This document shows positions 11,601 through 24,041 of a stretch of DNA of 64,000 nucleotides, piece after piece (the stretch's first letter is position 1; every line of letters starts with the position of its first letter). The position numbers and the translations under genes are program-made. Location of the stretch: contig CM075770.1 in NCBI GenBank assembly GCA_037974665.1, positions 4,228,501 through 4,292,500 of the forward strand, in the 5' to 3' direction. The notes under the pieces are model-generated. The model was not told the origin of the DNA. It searched no databases and was given only the letters and a program-made list of their open reading frames with translations. This stretch comes from Ehretia macrophylla (lineage: Eukaryota; Streptophyta; Magnoliopsida; Boraginales; Ehretiaceae).

Positions 11601-12885
11601 CGTGGACTTCTACACCTATGCCTTCCGTTATTGCCTAACAGGTACCAGTTTAATAAAAATCTGCCATCCATTTTGCTTCAAGGCAGTAGTGCCTCCTGTT
11701 GATTACCTGCTTCTTTTATATGTTGCAGAGGAAAAGCAAAAGAGCATAGACATAGAGAGCATTTGTGTCCTGCTCGATCTTGTTCTAAGGTTTCAGTTTC
11801 CTCTCCAAGTTGAATTGTTGATTCAGTATCTAAAGGCGAGTATGATGTTTCCTCTTGATTGTCTACTAAGGAAATTTAGTTATGCTTCTGTCTTTATTAA
11901 CTGCTATCCTTAAATATTTCATTATTTCTAGACATCTTTATCTGAGAAAGACTGAAATATCCTGATAATTCACTCTCAGTTGGTTATTTTCTACCATTTC
12001 TTACCCCACACGGGCTATGTAGCTAATGTATCATGATAGTTTAAAAGGGTATGAAAAATTTGCCATCATCCCTTTCCGCAGGAGCCTTGGGAAAAAGGAT
12101 GATAATAGTACAAAGTGCATGTTGTTTTTGTGTTTTATGAAACCTGAAGTACTATTCCTAAACGTACAGGCAAAATATTTTGAGGAGTTTGAATGTTAAG
12201 TTTAGTAACATAGCGAGGCTGGTTATGAGTTAAGTTCTATAATATGGTGTGTCTGGTTAAAAGACTAAGCCATTAAATGGTTTTTGTATAGGTTATCTCC
12301 AAAGTTAAAAGTGAATATTACGTAATAGATAAATAATAGTGTGATGGCAAATATCTGCTAATACCTTTGTGCTTTTGATGATCAAGCAGACACAGACTGA
12401 TTACAAGGTTATAAACATGGATCAATGGATGGGATTCTATCGCTTCTGCAATGAGGTAATTCTACACATCACTTAAATCCATGTGCCCGGTAATGATGAT
12501 GCTAGAGCCAAATTACCCTTGGGAGAATGATATGTTGCGCCTTGTGAAAAGGAGAAAGGAGGCCCGCGATCCTTCATTTCGAATTCAATTGGATTCGAAT
12601 GGAGTAATGTATTAAATCTAGTTGGACAAAAAAAGATTTTTCGAGTGATCGTGTGATCACTTTTTTCTTCTCTTTCCCATCCTGTAAATTAGCATGTTTG
12701 ATTTCATCTTCCCAAGCCTTTAGGCTACTTTCAATGCTTTGTGGATGAAGAAGCTATTCTGTCTTATTATTATGATTATTTTGTGACAGATAAGCTTTCC
12801 AGATCTAAGCAATTATGATCCGAACCTTGCTTGGCCCTTGATCCTGGATAATTTTGTCGAATGGATAAGAGAGAAGCGCGGCTAA
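8651..12885 (+). CDS. DCN1-like protein (cullin neddylation E3)
   Basis: Nine exons: 8651-8738, 10519-10603, 10992-11066, 11167-11203, 11369-11452, 11581-11641, 11729-11835, 12390-12455 and 12790-12885. They join in frame to a 232-residue protein. DCN1-like proteins bind cullins and the NEDD8-charged UBC12 and promote cullin neddylation, so activating cullin-RING ubiquitin ligases. The N-terminal 30 residues are Ser-rich and there is no UBA domain. The PONY (DUF298) domain covers about 38-230, with the signature stretches [14 protein letters not shown] (125-138), [15 protein letters not shown] (184-198) and [13 protein letters not shown] (214-226). The last holds the acidic cullin-contact region of this family. 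The intron after exon 7 starts with GC instead of GT. Intron 1 is 1.8 kb and contains two local duplications. The family call is firm; the subgroup (small, UBA-less plant type) is an inference. Confidence 0.95.
9237..9480 (+). repeat. Tandem duplication in intron 1 of the DCN1-like gene
   Basis: Two diverged copies of roughly 125 bp follow each other. Shared blocks are CTACTAT..TGCAACAA, GTGGTTGG, and AGAAGAAAT.GAAATAG.CTCA.TTGGGGT. The divergence suggests an old event. Confidence 0.65.
10178..10450 (+). repeat. Second tandem duplication in intron 1
   Basis: A unit of about 140 bp is repeated. GGGAAATACCGTAAAAGGTG at about 10178 matches GGGAAATATCATAAAAGATG at about 10323. TTGATCTTTTGCCTCCTGGC matches TTGATCTTTTGTCTCTTGGC. 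Open frames here are intronic and not coding. Confidence 0.7.
11833..12389 (+). other. GC-AG intron in the DCN1-like gene
   Basis: Exon 7 ends CTAAAG and the intron begins GCGAGT at 11836. No GT donor that keeps the reading frame and the conserved YLK-xQxDYK junction is present at that place. The acceptor is AAGCAG before 12390. GC donors make up around one percent of plant introns. Here the exon side (AAG) is a good match to consensus, as usual for GC introns. Confidence 0.85.
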
Positions 12886-15264
12886 ACGTGAGTACAGTTC
12901 AGAACCCAGTCACTGCTTTAATATGATGATCATCAATGAAGTGAGTTTTCGCGTTCCCCATTTTGAGTAATAGCACTAATCCCTCCGTTGAAGTGCTAGC
13001 TGCTGTAACTTTGATTCGTAGTCTGCTGCAGGATTCCATCCAAACAAGACATCAAATTACCTGGCATTACTTGTGCTTTCGTTTAGAAAATTTTACATAT
13101 CCATTTTGTTCGATTATTTTTCACATTTACCAAAGAAATAGAGATGAACAAAAGTGCCATTCTTCGTTCCTAGACTTGTATGGTGTTGCTAGATTGCTCT
13201 TTTCCCCTGGTTACTGCATTGTAATATTTTGAGCTTATATTTGATTTTCAATTTGTAGTAATACTTTTGATGGTAATATAATTGCATTCATCTTTTCGAA
13301 TAATATTTTAATTTAAGCTTCCCGGTTGCTTCGGGGAAGTTTTTGAGCATTTAGACATCATTTTATCACCATTAAATTAAACAATCAATTATTTTGATCT
13401 CTTGAATTTTTTCATAACGTCATAGCAGTTACGAGAATATAAAATTTCTTACAAATGGAAGGTCATTTCATTATGTTGACACACATTGCCATCTCTTGCT
13501 CTAACACGTGCTCTTTTAAAGTAAGGTCCATATGCTTTTTGTGGGTTTCACTAACCTTTGAAATTTTTTCCCCTCCGGTTAAACGGTTGACCATCCGTGA
13601 GACGAAAACTTGGATCTATGTCGAACAGATCACATCTAGCAAGCAACAATATTTTATTTTGGTTCTGGCTTGTTGTCACATGTGAAATAATGTACAGTAT
13701 AAATTTATCAACACTTCAGGTTGAATTTTCCTTCACTTAGTCCTTTGGTGATGAAAAGTCTTTCCCTAAACTTTTGGTCCTTTTCCTAGAATCAGTGTAT
13801 GTTTGATTGATGTGGTCCATTTGTGGACCTGGTTTCAGGTATTGTTTTAGACTTTCGGACTTAAAAAGCAATAAAAAAATTGGTGGGTGAAATAAGCAGG
13901 TTTTGATAAATTAAGAAAAAGTACTATCGATATTGTATATTTTATGAATCAATTTTAAAAATGACGTTGTACACTTTATAAATCGATTTTGAGAATTTTT
14001 GTACCTAAAAATACCATTATGATGTGGAAAGCGCCGGGAGAAGCTTACTTTAAAAGCCACATATGCTCGGGTGAACCAATCGTGGCATTGAAGTCCCGCG
14101 ATTTTCATGGTGTATGTAGCCAAATAGTGAGACATTTTTAAGGATTTGTGGCCTAATCTATATCCAGGTCCTCAAAGATCTTCCATCTCAATATGTTTTC
14201 TGCTTTTTCTTTACAACTTTTCAGGACACTGGGGAAGTGGGATGATCATTTGATGGTCACTGAAGGCTTTGAATGGAGTGCCTGGACAAAATCTTGGATT
14301 ATATTGTTGCTTTGCACTTTTTTGTTTTGGTAAAGATCTAGATTCGGAAATCGGACTGTTCAATATATACAGAATGATAGATTTTACATGTACATGAAGT
14401 TTACTATGTGATAACCATTTTGGTCCGATTTTGAGTTCGGTTGTCGGACCAAAATATTTTCTTATTTGTTTTCATCACGGAAAATATTCTTAGAAAGTCC
14501 TTTAGAAGACTCATCTTGGGCCGAAACCCCACAACACATGCCCTATCGGAAAGTTGCATGATCTGGATTAATTAGACACAAAGTTTGTTAGAACTGGCTC
14601 TAAAAAGAAATATCATCTTGGTTGGTTTTAACCCTGATTGTAAGCAAGTTGTTACTATACTTCAAACACTCTACCACTAAACTAACCCGTCTTAGTAAGT
14701 TTCTCACCTTTTCCATTATGCACGAAGTTACTTACTCTATGCAACTAAGCAATTACATGTACAAAGATGTTCTAGTCCCTACAACTGCGTTCCATAGTAC
14801 ATTGTGCGAGTAAAATGTTAAAAGTATATTTGAAGGATGGTACATCTATTTGGTGTATAACCTTGCAAATGTGATTGACAAGAGCACATAATGCTTGCAG
14901 AAATAGTCCATGTCTAGTGCCGATTATCCAGTTAGAGAAGCGACTCCATAGACTTTCGCTGTTCCATCTCTCTAAAATTACAGTTATGGTAAAATCGTGA
15001 TTTATTTAATCATCAAGGACTTCCAAGCACACGAGTTTTCTATAAATTGAATATGATTCTTTGAAGTTGCCAGCATGATCTGAACTGCTAGGGTGAAAAA
15101 AACCCGCAAAGTTTTGAGTTAACAATCCTGTTGAGATGTACAGCCATGGACATTTTATGCAGTACTTGAGAAAGTGTTAGCATTTTAAGATCATACTATG
15201 AGATAGCCATTGGTGAACAAAGGTAAAAATGATATTTGCAAATTTGAGCCTTCATTAAGACAAC
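12886..15264. other. 3' UTR of DCN1-like gene and convergent spacer
   Basis: The first few hundred bases should be the 3' UTR of the upstream gene; polyadenylation-like AATAAT/TAATAT signals occur near 13265-13310. Near 13317-13342 a short stem (CTTCCC..GGGGAAG) is visible. No further gene is recognised up to the stop codon of the convergent gene at 15265. The open frames between are unconvincing. Confidence 0.45.
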
Positions 15265-17191
15265 TTATGTTGCAGAAGAATCAAGAATCAAAGGGGAAGA
15301 AGCTGGTGGCGGAGAGTTTCTGCTCCTGCTTCTGCTTCGACTTCTGGTTGTTGCGAGAGGAGGAGAAGAGGATGAAGATAGCGATGAATTAGAAGATGGT
15401 GTATATCGATTCGACTGGCTTCTGAATTTCTTCTTCTCTCCTTCACAGACAACCTTGTCCTCCATTTTATTATGATGACGGACCTTAGTCGAATTTAAGC
15501 TTACCGGAACAATACACTTGCAGAACAATCCTAGAATCAAAATGCAGAATACAGGTTAAAAATATGATCAAATTGCAGCTTTAAGGAAAGCTCACTATGA
15601 GCACAGCCTGTTATAAGCCTGTTGTCTCAACTTTATCAAGCATTTGCTTTATGGCAAAGTAACAAATTAAGACACTAGGGATCACATAGCCCTTCAAACC
15701 CCGGCGAGCATTACTATATATCACCCCTCACCCTTTCCTATATAATAGAACTTTTACTTGACATTTAATACACAAATTTTTGCCTTTAAAGGATGAGGGA
15801 AAGGGTAATATAAACCGTTACTCTTTCCCCCCACCCATTGACAAAGAAATGCAACTTGCTATAAACGCAATCACATATTGTTTCTTGCAAAGCGAGTAAT
15901 GCATCATCTCTGAACATATAAGATAGCACTTTATAAAAGTTGAAAGAACCATAAATCTCTCCAGTGAGGAAAAGCAAGAGGAGTATTATTTGGTGGAAAG
16001 ACAAAAGAAAAAGAGTAAACAAAAAGAAAAAGAAATGGTAATCGCTAAAATAATAGTTTTAGGATGGAAGCTCACGTTTCTTAACAGTAATAACAATTAA
16101 AGATTGATGCTTACCAATCCGGGCGAGGCGATTAACCCAACTAGGAATCGGATTTCCAGCAAGTCTAATGCAAGCATCATTGCAGAAATGGTTGCAATTC
16201 TTGGTTATGAGATTATAAGCATTTCCTTTATACTTTTCTGCAAGCTCCTCCATTACTCCCCTCACTTCCCCTGGTGTCATCTCCGTCCATCCGATCAAAA
16301 TCGACTTCCTAAACGTGAATCCATCGCATTGTTTTGGTTCCCCTTCGAAAATCCCAGTCGTTGGATACTCATGAGCTCCAAATGCATACTCAACTCCATG
16401 CACTGCCACACCGCATTAACAAATCTTCATCAGTTGGATACAGAAATCTCTATGACTAGTTCATTAAAATTCAGTCACATGTCCTTATCTTTTATCTATA
16501 AAGGGCAGTCGGTACATGATTTATGCACGAAACTCCTATTATGTGTGAGTTTCGAACAAAGATCAGACCCACTATACAAGAAACAAAATCTAAGTCACTC
16601 ATGCCCCTCTATCTATCATGGTATTATTAAATGAATACGAAATTTTTACTATGCACGAGATTCAGAGAAGGGTCGGACCAATCTAAGTGACTCATGCCAC
16701 TCTATCTGTCATTAGTATAATCAAATGAGAAACAAGTAACTTAGTTACTATCATTATCTTGTGAAATGAATTATATAATACAGTTCTTGTTTTCCACTTA
16801 ACAGTACCTCTTTAAACTAAGATACACTTCAACCATAGATCTGATGAGTTATAGCGTACACAAAAGATCAAAAGGCAACATAATTCAAGAAAAAAGAGAA
16901 AAAAAAAAAAAAAAACTTGCTTAAAAGCAAAGAAAACCACCCAAAAGTTGGATAAAATGGTCAGATTAGAACGAAAAAATTCTAAGTGCCATGACTTCGG
17001 ACTCCGTTGTACAAAACGAAAGAGAAAAACGCAAAGAAAACCAAGATTGAATTCTGACCTTGTACACCAGAATGATACACCCCAAGTCCAAGCCAGTAAG
17101 CGTAACCATTAATGGAGGTAAGGTCATACACATTGAGGTAAACTGGCACCGATCCATGTCCACTCTTGACTGCTGTTTTCCTACACAACAT
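15265..17191 (-). CDS. DeSI-like protein with PPPDE peptidase domain
   Basis: Three exons on the minus strand (17191-17059, 16402-16115, 15530-15265) join in frame to 228 residues. PPPDE proteins are thiol isopeptidases that remove SUMO or ubiquitin from target proteins; plant members are mostly called deSI-like or DeSI3-type. The PPPDE domain covers about residues 15-140. The catalytic His is H40 in GLGVYHSGVQ and the catalytic Cys is C114 in KNCNHFCND; both are present. The start is the Met before LCRK, just upstream of the conserved VPVYLNVYDLT. The C-terminal 80 residues are low-complexity, Ser-rich, and include a run of Arg-Ser pairs (203-211) that is not catalytic and may affect localisation. 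Introns of 656 and 584 bp have standard ends. The gene converges on the DCN1-like gene. The family is certain; SUMO versus ubiquitin specificity cannot be told. Confidence 0.95.
16505..16725. repeat. Duplicated SINE-like fragment in intron 1 of the DeSI gene
   Basis: Two diverged copies share GCACGA..CT, GAGTTTCGAACAAAGATCAG / GAGATTCAGAGAAGGGTCGG, ATCTAAGTCACTCATGCC / ATCTAAGTGACTCATGCC and CTCTATCT. The GCACGAGATTC..GGGTCGGACCA core resembles the head of Au-type tRNA-derived SINEs. The resemblance is from memory and modest. Confidence 0.4.
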
Positions 17192-17475
17192 TTTTGAGCA
17201 GACAATGAAAGTAACAACAACAACAACTCTTGGTCTCCTTAAAAGTGTGCACCTTCAAAATGTATTAGTACTTATACAACATATTTAGTAAGGAAAAAAA
17301 AAATGAATGGTGTGTAACAAATTTTTGATTTTTGAATTCAGATAAGTTGGTGGGTAGATTTGAAGAGAAGTGAAGAAGAACGATTCTTGGTTTTCTTTTT
17401 GGGTGGTGCCTCCGGCGGCAATAAGAGTGCCGCATCGCCTACTTTTGATGGACCATAGATTATTTATATACACAA
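17192..17475 (-). promoter_or_regulatory. 5' UTR and proximal promoter of the DeSI gene
   Basis: The leader is expected directly upstream of 17191. A TATAAATA-like element (read on the minus strand, from TATTTATA at 17461-17468) lies about 270 bp upstream of the start codon. A small upstream open frame is possible but has no support. Confidence 0.35.
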
Positions 17476-20443
17476 TCTTGGATAAGTTATTAATATGGTC
17501 TAAGCTTCTATAAAAATTACTTGTGAATTATGTAGGGTAACGTATTTTAAATTTTAATATTTTTAATATATTTTTAAAGAATTTTATGAGTTTTTTTTAT
17601 TATAAAAAAAGAAAAAAGAAATAGTTGTGAGCCTGTGATTTGGTGGGGGCTTAGCTGTGTGATCCAGTTTTAATTAAATAATTGAGAATTCTTTTGGGAG
17701 AAAGTAACGTAGAGACTCATCATTATGATATGTAGTGGAAGTGTGATATTATATTTATATTGATGTGATGCTTCTGATAAATTTTGATTATATTAAGGTA
17801 TGATGACCTGTCATTAACATGTTTGTTTATTTAAACGTAACCCAAGGAATACGATTGCATCTGGTTTTCTAGGAAAGAGGGTGGGGCCTCCTTAGGTCAA
17901 TGATTCTTGCTGAATAAATACGTTTATATTTGTAGTGGCTATTTAGATAAAAATAAATAAATAAAAAGTTTTGCATGGCCAAATTTTGACTTTAATCTAA
18001 AGTTAATTGATCAATGTCGAGGACAAATTTCATTCATGCTTATAAATTGAAGCCCAAATACTCCACACGACTGACTCAACTTGAATTCTCAATGGTATCC
18101 ATGTCACTAGGTAGTTGGTACACGTTAATAACCACAATTATCACGAGGTATAAGACACATAAGTCTAGTATAATTGTCTTAATTGTTGATAACTTTTCTA
18201 ATATCTGCTGATATTTAAATTCAAATATTATGTTGATCCTGATTTTACGTGACCTTTGGTGCATTATAATGTCTAAATTCATTATTCCTAGTAACATTCC
18301 AATCAACCGATATGTTAACCCTTTATGTATGTACTTCCTTACTCTTCCCTCATATTTTTCATCTCCAGTCATTGACTTAAGTATCGAAATATTTTCAATT
18401 GACATTATACAAGTGTCTGTAGTTCATTTTACTTTATTGACCTTCTAATTTACAAGTTATGGATGCTCATTCTGTTTGGATTAAAGATTCCAATATTCGA
18501 AATCTCAATTGCATCTTAAAATAAAGGGAAAATATTACTTCGTCCCCCTGTAATATGCAAAACTATCATGCTACCCCCCTGTATTTATAAAACTATTACA
18601 AACCTCTCTATATTTTTAAAAAAACATCACACTACCCCCCTCTATGACATTTTTACCATTTTATAATTTATATATATATATATATATATTTCTTTTTTTC
18701 TCTTTTTTTTTTTACTTATTTTTTATTTATACTAAAAAAATTTTTAAAAACTTTTCATCTTTTAATAGTTTGGTGGTTCATATTCCAGCCCTTTGCCTTG
18801 TGAAGCCAAATCTGAATTTATGAAGCTTTTAATTTGGTGGTTCATATTCCATCCCAATTGTAGCTGCTTGCTAATCTCTGCTCTACTCAATTTATGAAGC
18901 TTTCACATACCAAAATAAATAAATAAAACCTGAGTCAATTAAAACTCATAAATGTCTATATTACACGGTTGTTGCCAGAGGACTTTTACCAAATTTGGGG
19001 ACAAACTACCTTTTTGATTGGTGGTGAAAATATATGTTGTGCAACAATACTACCCGCTTCCCACCCCAAAAAAAACCACGAAAAAAAAATGTCTATAATC
19101 GATAGATATTGTGTATTATATTAAATCAAAAAGAGGGAAAGAGAATGAAATCTTTTAGCAACTTGAATACTAATTGCAATGCACGAATGCACAATTTATT
19201 TATTTTTTGATTGATAAATTCCAAAATAATAAGAGTAGCCAAACATGGTACCTTACTAGCCTATATTTCCATAAGACCAACAACATTAAAATATAGACAT
19301 TCAACACAGTGCTATATTACTTGATAAAATTCATTCCTTAGATATTCAAGTAAGAATAGTAATTTCCAAATAATAAAGCGGCTCTCATAATTCTGTGATA
19401 ATTTACAGACGAATCATTTTCAACTTTCAAAATCAATTTCAAATATCAGGGATTACAAATATTATTTCTACCCAGCTAACTACTATGAACTTGCCATTTT
19501 AATCAAATCTTATTATCAAATATAGTTAATGAAGTATAACAACATGGCATATATTCCTAGCCCCACTAACTATTTTCCAAACTTCCACAGCTATTTTGAT
19601 TTTGTTTCTATATAAATACAATATTAAATATTTAGCCTTTATCATTCGAGTTCAAATAATTATAATTCATGCACAAAACTCCTGCAGATTTACATATCCT
19701 TGCGCTTGACACTCTCAAAATGGATTGATTCATAATATTATAAGGTTACGAGAGAAAATAAACTGTCTAATAGAGAATGCTTTGACCTAAATTTACCAAG
19801 CAGACTCCGACCCGACATGACTCGGAAGACAAATTCCCGAGACGACTTCACGATCACCACGAATCATCCTATTAATCGGCCAATTCAGGGGACTAATAGA
19901 AGTCCCATTGCGTCTGTTGCTCTCATTAATATTAAGATCTGACACACGTTACTGTTCACATCACGTCCCATCCAATAGGCGATTTAATCTTGAAAAGGCA
20001 TATTAGCTGCCAAAATAGGATAAATACCCCCCATTCCAACCAGTAAAGATAACTCATTCACAATACTCACTTTCAAATATTCTCTTTCTACTTTCATCTG
20101 GTTCGAACCTTTTGGCATCGGGTTATACAAAATCCATTTATTAACTTAAGCATCTAAACCTATACTACAAGATTGAGCCCACATTATTCATTGTACATGT
20201 CAATAGGAATATCCGACTCCAAAGTCTTCATTTTTTTCCTTAACAAAGTTTAAATTATTTTATTATAATTGTACGAAAAATATCCGCGGAACGTTCCAAA
20301 CTCCACAATTTGACTACTCCTAGTAAGCTAAGCTAAAAAGCCTATTAAGCGCCACCCTTCAAAGTCCTCCACCCTCCCAAACAACCAACTCCACCACCCC
20401 GCCCCCACCACGCACACAAATTATGTGAATAGCTGCGAGAAAA
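17476..20443. other. Intergenic DNA with decayed transposon pieces
   Basis: No gene is recognised. At 18535-18660 lies one arm of a MITE of the TAC-CCCCCTGTATTT type, without a matching second arm. At 18961-19086 is a short retroposon, listed separately. At 19797-20150 there is sequence that looks like part of an LTR: TATAAATA-like AGGATAAATACCCC, then a pyrimidine-rich stretch and TGGTTCGAACC. The last call is weak. A C-rich leader (20350-20420) precedes the next gene. Confidence 0.4.
18961..19086 (+). mobile_element. Short retroposon, 126 nt, with A-rich tail
   Basis: AAATGTCTATA at 18950-18960 recurs at 19087-19097. The 126 nt between them end in CCCCAAAAAAAACCACG followed by nine or more As. 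An 11-bp duplication plus an A tail indicates target-primed insertion. I did not recognise a tRNA-like A/B box, so it could be a 5'-truncated LINE or a SINE. Confidence 0.6.
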
Positions 20444-23406
20444 ATGAGAAGAATGCTTGGCGGGAGATTCAATTGGGTCCAAAATTCTAATCAACGATTT
20501 AGACAGCTTCAAAACAGACCCTTGTGCACTAACAACAAACAACCCACCACCAACAATGGTGTTGACAAAGTGTCCAATTCTTTAAGCAAACGCGATGCGT
20601 ACAAAGAAATAGAGAATCTAGATTTCATGAAAGCCGCCAAGATTCTCTTCTCTGATCCTCCTAAGAAGAAGAAGTTCGGGTGAGCTGTTTAATTAAGTTG
20701 CCTACTTAATTCATTGGGTTTCTTATAAGCATTTTATCAAACAGATTGATTCATATGCCTGAAATATTTTGAATTTAGCCCGTGGCAGATGCACACTAGG
20801 TGTTGTGGGTGCTGCAGCCCGACTGACCCTACTAACTAGTTTGAAATATTTTGAATTTAGGCAGGGGCGGATGAATACCCGGGGTTGTGGGGAGTGAAGC
20901 TCGACTGACCTTACAAAGTAGTTTGAAACGTATTGATACGTTTAATCTGTGAATCACTTAGCCCAGTAACGCCATTAATTGTGGTCTTAAAAATTACTTA
21001 ACCCTCACTTAGTTTCTGCTAATAAAACACTAATAGAACATATTCTACCCGTCCCTGATTTTAGCTGTGTGTATTTAGGAAATTGATTGAAAATCTATAT
21101 ATAGACCATGCCACGTCTAGAGTAGAATCAATGTATGTTATTACCGGATTCCATCAGAACTCTGAAGTTATGGATGCTTGGTCCAGAGGATACTACTAGT
21201 TAATAGTTTATTGCTTCCATGAGCTATGTAGCTATCAGGTGCACGCACATATAGCTTTTGACCGTCTACTACTCAAGGAACTGTACATGGAAGCAATATA
21301 TTTTCTGTTTTCTAGCTGGTGTTGGTGTTTGGATGAATTACCATCAAACTTACCAAATGTAATGGGAAAAAAAAAAAAAAAAAGAGAAGACAAATAGGAG
21401 TAGAGTGATGCATATTGCTCAAACGTTGATAAAGTTGGTCCTTTTCAATAGTCTTTCATTGTAAATTAACAGTTTATACCTATCGAAACATTAATGACAT
21501 AACTCATGCTGTTTTATTTGCTTGTGTGTGTGTGTGTGTTTCATGGGGAATAGCATCTTTGTTTCTGTAGTCTTAACGTTTTCCTTTTGTTGTCTCTCTC
21601 TTATTCTTGGTCAGGCTTGATTTCCATCTGGTACAACTCTTCTTTGCCTGCCTGCCTTCGTTAGGTATCTCCATTCCGTTTGTTATTTTTTGTCTTTGAG
21701 ATGCATTGGAATTTTTGGTATGCTATACGTGACAATTAGAAATCTTGTAACAGCTGTTTATTTGGTGGCTCAATATGCTCGCCATGAAATGAGAAGGATG
21801 GAAGCGGTAATGAAACATCCTACTTTATACATAATCTCGTTGTGGTTAATTCTCACTGGTGGATTTCTTTTGAATACTTGTTTCTTATTTCTCCCTGTCT
21901 GTTATGGCCTACATGAAATTGAAGTTACATGGACATTCCAAATGGCTTCGATAACTTAGTAGAGTGCTTATGGGCATAATACGTAGGCCCGCTCAGCTCA
22001 TGTGCATCTGACATATTGTCCGTATTTGCTAATGAGGGTGTCCTTTTGATCCAGCTGAATAACATTTTTAGACCCTTAATGCGCTTATTCTGATTTATAT
22101 AGTTAAGCAGACATGCTATAGTCCATGCGGCTATGGCTCAAAATTCAAGGACTTGAATCATTTATTATTAAGGTTAGACTTACGTAACAGCCTAAAATTT
22201 AAATGAGTTTACTTGATTTTGCCTGTGCAACAAAGATGTAATTATGTGTGTTCTTCTTTCAAAACGGTTGAGCATATACTCTGCAAACTTCTATGTTTTG
22301 GATGTTATTTTTTATAATTCTTCGTAATTGACTCTGCCTAGATAGTTATTTTTGAAAAGAGTCTTCAAGGCTTGCACTTGAAGCTGTAGTATATGTAAAA
22401 AACAATTTCCCATATGCAAATTGGCTTTATCAACTCATTTGACTTTTTCATGTACTTAAATTATTAGTAACAGATTGGATTTAAGAGTTAGTTGAGTTTT
22501 GACGTTTTATGAATCAGTTCATTGCTTTTTTCACTCAGGCTCCCTGAAACAAGATGTGGAAAGTTTATCTTCTACTTGTATACTTTACTTGTAATATATT
22601 TAAGATTTCTATGTTCTTATTATCATTTTGGTTAATTGAGACGGGACAAATCTTTGAAATTAATACATAAAGAAGGATCTAGTATCAAATCAGACTCCAA
22701 TAGATTATTGCTGCCGGTATTAATAGTAAAAGTCCAGTGATTCCATTAAATGCTAGCAATTATATTCCAGTCAGGTAAACTCTTCATATTCAGGTAAGGC
22801 CTTCTTAAACTAAATCATATATCAAATCGCTACTTTTCTTGAATGTTGGCTTAGTTGAATTTTACACGGGCAAAATCTCTTAAGTTCATATCCCTGGATG
22901 TTCATCATCCCCACTGTAGCATGGATACGAATTTTATATCTAACAGATAATATAACTTGGTATTTGAGAACGAACTGCTCTTGTGCAACTCTTTAGGGAG
23001 GATATTTTTTATAATATATAGACTGAAAGTCCAATTGCAGGAATTGGAGAAGAAAAAACAAGCTGAAGAAGAAACTAAGGCAAAAGAGATGGAATTGAAT
23101 GCTGCTGAAGAAGAAGCTGCTGCTGACCCGGAGCTTTTGGAGGTTAAAGTGAGACTAGAGAAGCTGGAGGAAACCGTAAAGGAGATTGTTGTTGAATCTA
23201 AAAAGCAATCAGGTGATTCCATGAAGAAAAACAATGTAGATGTTAGTAAGCAAGAACAAACAGCATCAGAGAACCCAGGAAACCATGATAATAGACATGC
23301 TTCTGAGGGAAAAGCGGAGGCCTCCCATCAAGGGAAGACAAGTGCAAATGCACAAGATGATGATGCCTCCTTGCATAGCCAGGGGGATGGCCAAAGCAAA
23401 AGATGA
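20444..23406 (+). CDS. Unrecognised protein, one membrane span plus coiled coil, possibly mitochondrial
   Basis: Four exons (20444-20679, 21615-21664, 21754-21806, 23041-23406) join in frame to 234 residues. I do not recognise the family. The N terminus has several Arg and no acidic residue in the first 30 (MRRMLGGRFNW), which suits a mitochondrial targeting peptide. A single hydrophobic stretch lies at about 81-103 (LVQLFFACLPSLAVYLVAQY). It is followed by a basic bend (RHEMRRME) and a charged coiled-coil at about 106-170. The C-terminal 60 residues are polar, acidic and probably disordered, ending in SKR. A protein anchored in an organelle membrane with a soluble helical tail would fit. The splice sites are standard and the Lys-rich exon 1 end (PPKKKKFG) joins smoothly to LDFHL. 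The gene model is credible because three independent introns keep frame; the function is unknown. Confidence 0.75.
20862..21057. mobile_element. hAT-like MITE in intron 1
   Basis: The left end CAGGGGCGGATG and the right end CTACCCGTCCCTG are inverted partners, as in hAT elements whose ends begin CAGGGGCGG. The flanks AATTTAGG and ATTTTAGC are only similar, so the 8-bp duplication is decayed. A diverged copy of the left part lies directly upstream (20770-20850): TTTGAAATATTTTGAATTTAG recurs and is followed by a related GGCAGATG..GTTGTGGG block. Confidence 0.55.
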
Positions 23407-24041
23407 TACGAAGAAATGAAGAGTAGCTTCTTATGAAATCAACTTTTCTTTCAACAGTTTGTAGGGCCTCTTGGTTAAGATAGTTTGCATCTGCTGCTAA
23501 TTGGAGACAGAGCCTCTGAGAGGTGAAGAATGAAGAGGAAATGCTTCTAAACGCACGTGGTGTACATCAACAAGATAACTTGACGATGCAACCTCATAGG
23601 CAGGTTTTGTTGATTTCTTGCATGTTGAATTTTCTGCAAGCACTGGTTAGGGCGAAGGTTCATTAGTGGGAGTGGTATATTCCGGCCCTGATGTTAAATT
23701 GGGTAGAAATTTGCTGCATAGCAGTGCCTGACACTAATGAAAGCTTGAAATTTTGTATTCTTGTCGCAGAAATTGTTCTTCATTTTCCAACATTATCTGC
23801 GTTCTCTCTTTTACAGTGCTACCACCTGCCATTAATGGAACATCATCGCATTTTCACCACTCGTCCTTATGCTGGTGATCCCACAAATGCGAAGTATGAA
23901 AATGTAATTGGCTACGTAAGAGTTCTATCAGAAATGACAGGAGGAAAATTGTGTTGTAGAAGACTGCCTTATGCTGCATCTTGTTGTTCCTTGTGGTCGG
24001 TCATTTTCGCTGCTTAGCTACTGTTTTATAGCAGCTATATA
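23407..24041 (+). other. 3' UTR and downstream flank of the 20444 gene
   Basis: No new gene is seen. The open frame at 23691-24017 has no resemblance to a known family and lies where a 3' UTR is expected. The MITE at 24042 begins about 640 bp after the stop codon and may be included in the transcript. Confidence 0.45.

Noticed and set aside
16104..16634. 176-codon plus-strand frame
   Set aside because: It is the antisense of DeSI exon 2 plus part of its intron.
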